From: DASRFR01 sp035651455
GTDB lineage: Bacteria; Acidobacteriota; Terriglobia; Terriglobales; Acidobacteriaceae
DNA length: 64,000 nucleotides
Direction of reading: 5' to 3'
NCBI GenBank assembly: GCA_035651455.1
Contig: DASRFR010000058.1
Span: 62,001-126,000, forward strand
Each line of letters starts with the position of its first letter. Position 1 is the first letter of the stretch. This document shows, one piece after another, positions 35,686-44,011 of the stretch. The translations under genes and the position numbers were made by a program. The notes beneath the pieces are model-generated. The model saw only the letters and a list, made by a program, of their open reading frames with translations. It did no database searches and was not told where the DNA came from.

Positions 35686-37770
35686 ATGGCGACAGCTTTT
35701 AGTAATCAACTGCATGGACCGACGGATAACCGCTACATCGCTGTGCTCGAAGTCTCCAAAGCAATCGCCTCCCACCACAGCTTGGAAGAACTGTTCCGGG
35801 ACCTCGCGCGGCGCCTCCACTCGGTGCTCAATTTCACTTACCTGAGCTTGCTACTGCACCATCCCGAGCGGAACGTGATGAGCATGCATACTATCGATAC
35901 ACGAGAGCCTCGTCTGATCCATCCCGGGATGGAGTTTTCCATGGAAGAATCGCCTTCCGCCTGGGTGTGGCAAGCGCAACAACCTCTCATATTTCGAGAC
36001 GTGCGAAATGAGACTCGTTCCCCCCGAGTCATGAAGCTGCTCCTGGACCAGGGAGTCCGTTCGTTTTGTGGTTTGCCTCTGACAACACCCCGAAGGCGGC
36101 TCGGCGCCTTTAATATCGGCAACTCCGAGCCTTCCACCTACGACGAAAATGATCTCGAGATTCCGAAGATGGTGGCTGCCCAGGTCGCTATCGCGGTGGA
36201 AAACGCGCTCAACTACCAGGAGGCACGGGCTTATCAGGAACAACTCCTACGCGAGCGGGACCACCTGCAACTGCTGCTTGACGTGAACAACGCGGTAGTC
36301 TCCAATCTGGCATTTTCCGAACTGATCCGGGCCGTTCCGACCAGTGTTCGGAGAGCAATGCAATGTGACGCAGCCTTTCTTTCCGTACCTGACTCAGACA
36401 AAACGCAATTGCGCATTTATGGTCTGGACTTTCCAGATACTCGCGGCTTCATGTATGAGGAGATGATCATTCCGATTGCGGGATCTAGCCCGGGCACAGC
36501 CTTCCGTGAAAACAAGCCCGTAGTTTTCGGGACTGCGCCCACTGCTCTGGACCCGATGGCCCTCGAAATCAACAAGGGGGAAGGCTTTCAGTCGGGATGT
36601 TTTCTCCCGCTAGTGCGCGGGGACCGTCCGCTAGGCGTGCTGCACTTGCTCGACCGACGATCTCATCGATTCAGTGATGATGATGTGGACTTTCTCAGTC
36701 AGGTCGCGGGCCAGATCGCGATCGCCCTGCAAAACGCCCTGGAATACCGGCAGGTGAGTGAATCGCGCGAACGATTGGCGGAGGAGAGCAGTTATCTCCG
36801 CAGCGAGATTCGTAACGAGCACCATTTTGAAGAGATCCTGGGCGATAGCGCCGGTCTGAAGAACGTTCTTAAGCAGGTTGAGACTGTAGCGCCAATCGAC
36901 GCCACCGTTTTCATCTATGGGGAAACAGGGACGGGGAAAGAATTGGTCGCGAGGGCCATTCATAACCTGAGCAGCCGTCGTGAAAATATCTTCGTCAAGC
37001 TGAACTGCGCAGCCATCCCCCTGGGACTGCTGGAAAGTGAACTGTTTGGACACGAGAAGGGCGCATTCACCGGGGCGATCGCCCGAAAAATCGGGCGCTT
37101 CGAACTCGCACACGAAGGCACTCTATTTCTCGACGAAGTTGGAGATATCCCGCTGGAACTCCAGCCAAAGCTGCTGCGGGTTCTCCAGGAACAGGAATTT
37201 GAGAGGCTCGGCAGCAATCGCTCAATCAAGACCGATGTGCGCCTGATCGCCGCAACCAATCGCGATCTCGGCAAGATGGTGGAAGAAAGGGAGTTCCGGG
37301 CGGACTTATATTACAGACTTAATGTGTTCCCCATCGTGATCCCTCCTTTGCGCGAGCGCGCGGAAGACGTGCCCCTGCTGGTGAACTACTTCGCCAGGAA
37401 ATACGGGCGCACCATGAACACAAAAATATCAACTATCCCTAAACGAGCAATCGAGGTCCTCCAGCGCTATCCCTGGCCTGGCAATATTAGGGAATTACAG
37501 AATTTCATTGAGCGCGCGGTAATTTTGTCGACGGGCCCTGTTCTCGAGCTTCCCATTAGTGAGTTGAAGCAGCCAAGCGGCGAAGTGCTCGGGAATTCGT
37601 CTCGGCCGAAAACCCTGCGTGAAGCTGAACGCGAACACGTGCTCCAGGTTTTGGAACAGTGCCACTGGGTGTTGGGCGGACCAGATGGCGCTGCCGCCCG
37701 GCTTGGTCTGCCGAGGACCACGTTGATTTACAGAATGCGGCGGTTAGGGATTTCCCGACGCCCGGAATGA
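35686..37770 (+). CDS. Sigma-54-dependent activator with two GAF domains (FhlA/NorR type)
   Basis: 694 residues. Two GAF sensory domains occupy about 20-180 (LLLHHPERNVMSMHTIDT) and 200-365 (LNVFSELIRAVPTSVRRAM region, ending FLSQVAGQIAIALQNALEY). The AAA+ domain follows, with Walker A GETGTGKELVARAIHN at about 412 and the sigma-54 contact loop GAFTGAI at about 459. LFLDEVGDIPLELQPKLLRVL is Walker B and R-fingers follow. The C-terminal Fis-type helix-turn-helix ends AAARLGLPRTTLIYRMRRLG. It should drive an RNA polymerase-sigma-54 promoter from distant sites. It is directly followed by a perfect palindrome, a sigma-54-type promoter and the RND efflux operon, so it very probably controls that operon. 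The GAF ligand is unknown. Confidence 0.93.
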   Translation: MATAFSNQLHGPTDNRYIAVLEVSKAIASHHSLEELFRDLARRLHSVLNFTYLSLLLHHPERNVMSMHTIDTREPRLIHPGMEFSMEESPSAWVWQAQQPLIFRDVRNETRSPRVMKLLLDQGVRSFCGLPLTTPRRRLGAFNIGNSEPSTYDENDLEIPKMVAAQVAIAVENALNYQEARAYQEQLLRERDHLQLLLDVNNAVVSNLAFSELIRAVPTSVRRAMQCDAAFLSVPDSDKTQLRIYGLDFPDTRGFMYEEMIIPIAGSSPGTAFRENKPVVFGTAPTALDPMALEINKGEGFQSGCFLPLVRGDRPLGVLHLLDRRSHRFSDDDVDFLSQVAGQIAIALQNALEYRQVSESRERLAEESSYLRSEIRNEHHFEEILGDSAGLKNVLKQVETVAPIDATVFIYGETGTGKELVARAIHNLSSRRENIFVKLNCAAIPLGLLESELFGHEKGAFTGAIARKIGRFELAHEGTLFLDEVGDIPLELQPKLLRVLQEQEFERLGSNRSIKTDVRLIAATNRDLGKMVEEREFRADLYYRLNVFPIVIPPLRERAEDVPLLVNYFARKYGRTMNTKISTIPKRAIEVLQRYPWPGNIRELQNFIERAVILSTGPVLELPISELKQPSGEVLGNSSRPKTLREAEREHVLQVLEQCHWVLGGPDGAAARLGLPRTTLIYRMRRLGISRRPE

Positions 37771-37780
37771 GTCGAGATTC

Positions 37781-37796
37781 TGTCGAATATTCGACA
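37781..37796. promoter_or_regulatory. Perfect 16-bp palindrome, candidate activator binding site (UAS)
   Basis: TGTCGAATATTCGACA is fully self-complementary. It lies just after the activator stop codon and 94 bp upstream of the -24 element of the sigma-54 promoter at 37890, the usual distance for an enhancer bound by such activators. Function is inferred from symmetry and position. Confidence 0.65.
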
Positions 37797-37889
37797 CAAG
37801 CTACTACCATCATCTACTCGGCTATGGGCGTTCTAAGCGTAAAATGATCAAAATAAACGGTAATACTTGGGCCGTCGATATTCCCGATT

Positions 37890-37905
37890 TGGAACATGCA
37901 TTGCT
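37890..37905 (+). promoter_or_regulatory. Sigma-54 (-24/-12) promoter of the RND operon
   Basis: TGGAACATGCATTGCT keeps the invariant GG and GC exactly 10 bp apart and agrees with the TGGCAC-N5-TTGCW consensus at most positions. It lies 74 bp upstream of the pump start codon, behind a sigma-54 activator gene. A 41-codon chance frame (37844-37969) runs over it, and I do not call that a gene. Confidence 0.7.
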
Positions 37906-37978
37906 TGCGACTATTGCTTGCTTCCAGCAGGGCGCTCTGTCAACTGACATCGTCCTAACGGTTTCGTAGGGTCTGATC

Positions 37979-40900
37979 ATGTGGATTGTCGCTTTAGCGC
38001 TTCGCCGTCCGTACACCTTTGTGGTGCTCGCTCTTCTTCTGCTCATCCTGGGCCCAATCGTCATCTTCCGTACGCCGACGGATATTTTTCCGAATATCAA
38101 CATTCCCGTCGTCAGTGTCTTATGGAACTACACCGGGCTCGACCCGCAGCAAATGAGCGACCGCATAGTGTCCATCACCGAGCGCGCGCTCACCACGACG
38201 GTGGACAATATTGAACACAGCGAATCACAATCGCTGAACGGCATCGCGGTCGTTAAGGTTTTTTTTCAGCCAAATGTGCGGATCGAACGAGCAATTGCGC
38301 AGATCACGGCGATTTCACAGACGCAATTGCGGCAGCTTCCAGCCGGAACGACGCCACCGCTGATCATCACTTACAACGCTTCCACAGTACCGATTCTGCA
38401 ACTTGCATTGTCCGGTCAGAGGCTTTCCGAGCAGCAACTGTTTGACCTTGGGGTCAACTTTATTCGCACGCGCCTGGTTACCATTCCTGGAGCTGCGATT
38501 CCGTGGCCTTACGGTGGAAAGCAGCGGCAGATCCAGGTAGACCTGAACACAGCTGAGCTTCAGTCAAAAGGGCTTTCTGCCCTGGATGTGGTCAACGCCG
38601 TGAGTGCGCAGAACCTGATTCTGCCGTCCGGCACATCGAAGATCGGCCAGTTCGAATATCAAGTAGCTTTGAACGGAAGTCCGCAGACTGTGACCGAGCT
38701 CAACAATCTGCCCGTCAAAACGGTCGGCAATACCACTATTTACATCAAGGACGTCGCCTACGTTCGCGACGGGTTTCCGCCACAAACAAATATCGTTCGC
38801 GTGGACGGCAACCGTGCATCGTTACTGACGGTGCAAAAGACCGGGGATGCATCCACCCTGGACATCATTTCGGGCATCAAGTCGCTGTTGCCGCAGATCG
38901 AGGCCGGTCTTCCGCCCGAGTTGCACATTCAGCCCCTAGCGGATCAATCACTGTTTGTGCGGGCATCTATCAACGGAGTGCTGCGTGAAGCGATCATTGC
39001 GGCATGCCTTACCGGTTTTATGATCCTGGTATTCCTGGGTAGTTGGCGGAGTACCGTCATCATTGCGGTTTCGATTCCATTGTCGATTTTGACTTCGATC
39101 ATAGTGCTCAGCGCCCTGGGTGAAACTATCAACATCATGACGCTGGGCGGGTTAGCGCTAGCCGTAGGAATCCTGGTTGACGATGCGACGGTAGAAATCG
39201 AGAACATCAATCGAAACATCGCACTCGGCAAAGAGATCGAACACGCCATTCTGGACGGCGCTCAGCAGATTGCCGTTCCTGCATTTGTTTCCACTCTGGC
39301 CATCTGCATCGTGTTTGTGCCGATGTTCTTCCTCTCAGGGGTGGCACGCTACTTGTTTGTGCCGCTCGGCGAAGCGGTAGTGTTTGCAATGCTGGCATCG
39401 TACTTGCTTTCGCGAACGCTGGTGCCGACCATGGCAAAGTACCTGCTGCGCGGTCACGAGCAGGAGGCCGGGCACGCCCCTAGGGGCAGCCGAAATCCCT
39501 TCGTGCGTATGCAGATCAAGTTCGAAGAGGGTTTCGAGCGCTTCCGGGAGAGCTACCATCGGCTGCTTAATCTGTGTCTCATTCACGCGAAAGGGTTTCT
39601 CGTCGCCTTCGTAGTTATCTGCATCGCTTCTCTCGTGCTACTTGTGCCATGGTTGGGGCAAGACTTCTTCCCCTCGGTAGATAGCGGTCAGTTTAGGCTT
39701 CACTTGCGTGGACGCACCGGCACGCGAATCGAGGAGACTGCACGGCTCTGCGATCTGGTCGAGCAGTTTATTCGCGAGCAGATTCCGCCCGAGCAGGTTG
39801 GCAGCATCATCGACAACATCGGAATCCCTTACAGCAGTATTAACTTGTCTTACAGCAACTCCGCCCCAATCGGTACGTCGGATGCCGACATCCTGGTTTC
39901 GCTGTCGGCGAAGCATCGCCCAACCGCGGAGTACATCCATGACTTGCGCCTGAAACTGTCCCGGCAGTTTCCAGGCGTGACCTTTGCGTTCCTGCCCGCG
40001 GACATCGTAAGTCAGATCCTGAACTTTGGCCTGCCAGCCCCGATCGATGTTCAGATCGTCGGCTACAACGTCAGGGACAATCGTCAATTTGCGGACAAGC
40101 TCTTGCAGGAACTGAAATACGTTCCGGGGACTGTAGATCTCCGCATTCAGCAGCCATTCGATTTGCCTTACCTGAACATAAATGTGGATCGCACTAAGGC
40201 TCAGCTTGTCGGATACAGTCAACGCGACATTGCCAACAACCTGCTGATCTCGCTGAGCGGCAGTTTCCAGACTAGCCCCACCTTCTGGCTCGACCCGAAG
40301 AACGGAGTCAGCTACAGCATCGCAACCCAAACTCCGCAATACCGCTTGGATAGCTTGCAGGATTTGGAGAATATTCCGGTCACTAATGCCAGCACGGCCC
40401 ACCCGCAGATCTTAGGAAGCCTGGCGTCGATCTCACGGGGATCCGGGATGGCGGTGGTCTCACACTACGATATTCAGCCGGTCATTGACATCTTCGGATC
40501 CGTTGAGGGACGCGATCTCGGTGGTGTATCGCGTGAGATCAATACCATTGTGAATGAAAAGCAGAAGGAACTTCCCCGTGGATCACGCGTCGTGGTGCGG
40601 GGCCAGATTCAAACCATGCGCGCCTCTTACGTGGGATTGCTGGCTGGACTGGCATTCTCGATTTTGCTGGTTTATCTGTTGATCGTGGTTAACTTTCAAT
40701 CGTGGCTCGATCCTTTCATCATCATTTCGGCTTTGCCAGCTGCACTGGCTGGAATTGTGTGGTTTTTATTTGTCACCCACACAACTCTCAGTGTTCCCGC
40801 GCTTACCGGTTCCATTATGTGCATGGGCGTGGCGACTGCGAACAGCATCCTGGTAGTGAGTTTCGCCAAAGAGCAGATGGAAGAAGGCAAGAATGCGGCC

Positions 40901-41140
40901 ACAGCGGCGTTGCAGGCGGAATTCACCCGTTTCCGGCCCGTCCTGATGACGGCATTGGCCATGATCATTGGAATGGTTCCCATGGCCATTGGATTAGGAG
41001 AAGGCGGCGAGCAAAATGCGCCCCTGGGCCGAGCTGTGATCGGCGGATTGCTGCTTGCGACAGCGGCCACCTTGTTCTTCGTCCCTGTGTTCTTCAGTTT
41101 TCTGCACGGTCGACGGGCCGCGGACGAATCCGGTCAATAG
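37979..41140 (+). CDS. RND efflux transporter, inner-membrane pump
   Basis: 1053 residues, the length of AcrB/MexB-type hydrophobe-amphiphile pumps. Twelve transmembrane helices: one at residues 10-30, six from about 335, one near 540, and the rest from about 885. Two large periplasmic loops are present. TM4 has the proton-relay pair in GILVDDATVEIENINRN. In TM10 the segment reads GVATANSILVVSFAKE, where AcrB has Lys (A-K-N-A-I-L). The relay lysine is therefore replaced, as in a separate clade of RND proteins. It uses proton-motive force to expel toxic compounds through the tripartite complex built with the next two genes. Gene order pump-adaptor-channel is less common than adaptor first. The operon is probably controlled by the upstream sigma-54 activator. 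Confidence 0.92.
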   Translation: MWIVALALRRPYTFVVLALLLLILGPIVIFRTPTDIFPNINIPVVSVLWNYTGLDPQQMSDRIVSITERALTTTVDNIEHSESQSLNGIAVVKVFFQPNVRIERAIAQITAISQTQLRQLPAGTTPPLIITYNASTVPILQLALSGQRLSEQQLFDLGVNFIRTRLVTIPGAAIPWPYGGKQRQIQVDLNTAELQSKGLSALDVVNAVSAQNLILPSGTSKIGQFEYQVALNGSPQTVTELNNLPVKTVGNTTIYIKDVAYVRDGFPPQTNIVRVDGNRASLLTVQKTGDASTLDIISGIKSLLPQIEAGLPPELHIQPLADQSLFVRASINGVLREAIIAACLTGFMILVFLGSWRSTVIIAVSIPLSILTSIIVLSALGETINIMTLGGLALAVGILVDDATVEIENINRNIALGKEIEHAILDGAQQIAVPAFVSTLAICIVFVPMFFLSGVARYLFVPLGEAVVFAMLASYLLSRTLVPTMAKYLLRGHEQEAGHAPRGSRNPFVRMQIKFEEGFERFRESYHRLLNLCLIHAKGFLVAFVVICIASLVLLVPWLGQDFFPSVDSGQFRLHLRGRTGTRIEETARLCDLVEQFIREQIPPEQVGSIIDNIGIPYSSINLSYSNSAPIGTSDADILVSLSAKHRPTAEYIHDLRLKLSRQFPGVTFAFLPADIVSQILNFGLPAPIDVQIVGYNVRDNRQFADKLLQELKYVPGTVDLRIQQPFDLPYLNINVDRTKAQLVGYSQRDIANNLLISLSGSFQTSPTFWLDPKNGVSYSIATQTPQYRLDSLQDLENIPVTNASTAHPQILGSLASISRGSGMAVVSHYDIQPVIDIFGSVEGRDLGGVSREINTIVNEKQKELPRGSRVVVRGQIQTMRASYVGLLAGLAFSILLVYLLIVVNFQSWLDPFIIISALPAALAGIVWFLFVTHTTLSVPALTGSIMCMGVATANSILVVSFAKEQMEEGKNAATAALQAEFTRFRPVLMTALAMIIGMVPMAIGLGEGGEQNAPLGRAVIGGLLLATAATLFFVPVFFSFLHGRRAADESGQ

Positions 41141-41177
41141 CTTTGCTCATCACTTGGAGAGGATCTCGGGAGAGACT

Positions 41178-42413
41178 ATGAAGGTCGAAGAGGAAGACAC
41201 GGTGGAGAGACCACCGGTGGTAACGCAGGAACGACCAGTGATCCAGCAGCCACCTCAACATTCCAGGCGCAACTGGCTGGTGGCGCTCCTGGCTTTCGCG
41301 CTGATCGCCGGCATCGTGATTTCCGGCATACTGCCGCGAGTAAAAGCGCGGACGGCCCTCTGCAAAGATACCTCTGAAATGGCGGTTCCGAGTGTTCTCA
41401 TCGTGCACCCGAAACGCACCGCGGCCTCCGATGAAATTGTGCTCCCGGCCAATGTCCAGCCGTATATCAGCGCCCCGATTTATGCTCGAACCAACGGTTA
41501 TTTAAGACGGTGGTACACGGATATAGGCGCTCACGTCAAGAAAGGACAATTGCTGGCCGAAATCGAGACTCCCGAGCTGGATCAGCAACTGCAGCAAGCG
41601 CGCGCCAATCTCTCGACCGCCGAAGCAAACCTTAACCTGGCGCAGATCACTGCTCAGCGATATGAGGGCCTGCTAAAAAGCGATTCGGTGTCGAAACAGG
41701 AGACAGATAACGCTGTAGGAGCCTATGCCGCGAACAAGGCCGTAGTGGACGCCGATCGCGCCAATGTGAGGCAACTCGAAGCATTGCAATCGTTCGAGAA
41801 GATTTACGCGCCCTTCGATGGCATAATCACCGCCCGCAATACTGACATCGGCGCTCTAATCAGCGCTGGCAGTACCGGCGGGGCTTCCACCGAGCTGTTT
41901 CAGATCGCACAACCCTCCAAGCTGCGAGTATACGTGAGCGTTCCAGAAGCATACTCCCAAGGCGCGAAGCCCGGCTTATCCGCTGATCTCGTGCTATCGG
42001 AATTTCCAGGTCGCCGTTTTCCCGGGAAATTGGTGCGAACCGCATCCGCAATCGATCAAACTACGCGCACGTTGCTGGTCGAGATCGCCGTGGAGAATCC
42101 AACTGCTACGCTTCTCAGCGGGGCGTATGCCGAAGTTCACATGAAGATCCCCGGTGCATCGTCGTCCTACACCATCCCGGTCAACACATTGCTGTTTCGT
42201 TCCGAAGGGCTTCGCGTGGCCTCCGTTGTAGGAGAGAAGGCGGCTCTTCTGCCGATCAGTATCGGGCATGATTATGGCGCGGAGGTGGAGGTGGTTGCTG
42301 GCTTAACGGGAGATGAATCCCTGATCGTGAATCCGCCCGACTCTTTACTACCGGGCCAAGCGGTGAGAGTCGCGCAACAAAGCTCTCCCGATCAGGCGAA
42401 CGGGGGCAAGTAA
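41178..42413 (+). CDS. RND membrane-fusion (HlyD/AcrA) adaptor protein
   Basis: 411 residues from ATG 41178, chosen for the GGGAGA ribosome binding site and the position just after the pump gene. A cytoplasmic N-terminus precedes one transmembrane helix (NWLVALLAFALIAGIVISGI). A lipoyl/barrel-sandwich half follows (GAHVKKGQLLAEIETPELDQ), then an alpha-helical hairpin (QQARANLSTAEANLNLAQIT), the second lipoyl half (YAPFDGIITARNTDIGALI) and a beta-barrel domain. These proteins bridge the inner-membrane pump and the outer-membrane channel. It lies 37 bp after the pump gene and 2 bp before the channel gene. Confidence 0.93.
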   Translation: MKVEEEDTVERPPVVTQERPVIQQPPQHSRRNWLVALLAFALIAGIVISGILPRVKARTALCKDTSEMAVPSVLIVHPKRTAASDEIVLPANVQPYISAPIYARTNGYLRRWYTDIGAHVKKGQLLAEIETPELDQQLQQARANLSTAEANLNLAQITAQRYEGLLKSDSVSKQETDNAVGAYAANKAVVDADRANVRQLEALQSFEKIYAPFDGIITARNTDIGALISAGSTGGASTELFQIAQPSKLRVYVSVPEAYSQGAKPGLSADLVLSEFPGRRFPGKLVRTASAIDQTTRTLLVEIAVENPTATLLSGAYAEVHMKIPGASSSYTIPVNTLLFRSEGLRVASVVGEKAALLPISIGHDYGAEVEVVAGLTGDESLIVNPPDSLLPGQAVRVAQQSSPDQANGGK

Positions 42414-42415
42414 CG

Positions 42416-43939
42416 TTGAATCCGTTCCGGGCGTTGCCACAGTTCCTGCGCAGGCCGGCTGTTTTCGGAGCGGCAACTTTCTCCCTGTTGCTTAGCTCGT
42501 GCGCTGTAGGTCCGCGATATTCCCGCCCCACCGCACCGGTTCCGCCCTCCTTTAAAGAAGAGCCTCAGGACTGGAAAACTGTTCAACCCAGCGATCAGCT
42601 TGCGAAAGGAAAATGGTGGGAGATCTACCAGGACCCGCAACTCAATGCGCTTGAAGAAAAAGTCACAGTGTCGAACCAGTCTTTGAAAGCGACCATAGCG
42701 GCTTTCGACCAGGCGCGCGCGCTTGTACATTTTTACCGGGCCGATTATTTTCCGACGGTCACCGCTGGAGCGGCGGGTTCGCAGAATCGGGCTTCACAAA
42801 ATCGAGCACTCGCGACGAGCCTCTCCGCCGTAAATTACGGCGACATCCAGATGCCGGTGGTGGGAGTTTCGTACGAGCCTGATCTGTTTGGACGCATTCG
42901 GCGAACGGTGGAAGAGTTTCGCGCCAACGCCCAAGCAAGCGCAGGAGATGTGGAAAACGTTAGCCTGAGCGTGCACGCGGCGCTAGCTGTCGACTACTTT
43001 GAAGCGCGCACTCTGGACGCAGAAGAGCAATTGCTCAATTCGACAGTGAGCACCTACGAGAAAGCCCTGGAATTAACACAAAACCGGTATCAGGGCGGCT
43101 TGGCCTCGGGTGTAGACGTAGCGCAAGCGCAAACCCAGTTGGAAACCACGCGCGCCCAGGCTATCGACGTTCAAGTGGCGCGCGCGCAATTTGAGCACGC
43201 GATTGCGGTACTGATAGGCGTCCCCGCGTCGAGCTTTACACTGAATTTTGAACCATGGACTAAAGTGCCCCCTATCATTCCTCCGGGGTTGCCTTCAGAT
43301 CTGCTGGAGCGACGGCCCGACATTGCCGCGGCAGAAAGAAGGGTGGCAGCGGCTAATGCGCAGATGGGTGTCGCCCGCGCGGGATATTTCCCGGTCTTGA
43401 GCTTGTCTGGCAGCGGAGGTTTTGAGAGCAGCACCCTGACTAATCTTTTGTCGGGTCCAAGCGGATTTTTCTCGATTGGTGCTTCGACCCTGGTGACCGC
43501 GTTCGATGCTGGTCGCCGGCGTGCCGTCTCGCAAGAAGCTCAAGCGGCATACGCTCAGAGCGCCGCCAATTATCAGCAAACGCTACTGACGGCTTTCCAG
43601 GAAGTGGAGGACAACCTGGCTGCCTTGAGGATTCTGGCTGCAGAAGCGACCGTTGAGGAAGCCGCAGTGGCAGCAGCCGAGCGGTCGCTGGCTCTTTCGA
43701 TCAACCGATACAAGGGTGGTGTTACAAATTACTTGGAAGTCACTACTGCTCAAGGTATCGCCCTTAGTGATGAACGAGTTGCCGTACAAATTCTAGCAAG
43801 GCGCATGAACGCCAGCGTGCAACTGATTCAAGCCCTAGGCGGAGGTTGGAACGTCTCGCAACTGCCCTCGATGACTCGCAATGAAGTGGATAGCTCGCCG
43901 AAATCATACACTCAGATGCCATCCCTAACCGGGCAGTAA
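42416..43939 (+). CDS. Outer-membrane efflux lipoprotein (NodT/OprM family)
   Basis: 507 residues starting at TTG, 2 bp after the adaptor stop, with GGGGG upstream. A lipoprotein signal with lipobox LLSSC puts the acylated cysteine at residue 29. Two TolC-type OEP repeats follow (residues about 75-270 and 280-480). Characteristic segments are AVDYFEARTLDAEEQLLNST, QNRYQGGLASGVDVAQAQTQ, LPSDLLERRPDIAAAERRVA and SINRYKGGVTNYLEVTTAQG. It is the channel of the tripartite pump. Confidence 0.93.
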   Translation: MNPFRALPQFLRRPAVFGAATFSLLLSSCAVGPRYSRPTAPVPPSFKEEPQDWKTVQPSDQLAKGKWWEIYQDPQLNALEEKVTVSNQSLKATIAAFDQARALVHFYRADYFPTVTAGAAGSQNRASQNRALATSLSAVNYGDIQMPVVGVSYEPDLFGRIRRTVEEFRANAQASAGDVENVSLSVHAALAVDYFEARTLDAEEQLLNSTVSTYEKALELTQNRYQGGLASGVDVAQAQTQLETTRAQAIDVQVARAQFEHAIAVLIGVPASSFTLNFEPWTKVPPIIPPGLPSDLLERRPDIAAAERRVAAANAQMGVARAGYFPVLSLSGSGGFESSTLTNLLSGPSGFFSIGASTLVTAFDAGRRRAVSQEAQAAYAQSAANYQQTLLTAFQEVEDNLAALRILAAEATVEEAAVAAAERSLALSINRYKGGVTNYLEVTTAQGIALSDERVAVQILARRMNASVQLIQALGGGWNVSQLPSMTRNEVDSSPKSYTQMPSLTGQ

Positions 43940-44011
43940 GACTTCGAGCGCATTGTTATGGACTCTGGATAGCCTCAGTGCCCTTTTGTCCTCGATTGCT
44001 AAACGAGGGTG

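Noticed and set aside
37844..37969. 41-codon frame between the sigma-54 activator and the RND pump, a possible leader peptide
   Set aside because: No ribosome binding site, and the sigma-54 promoter and its transcription start lie inside it, so it would not be on the operon transcript.
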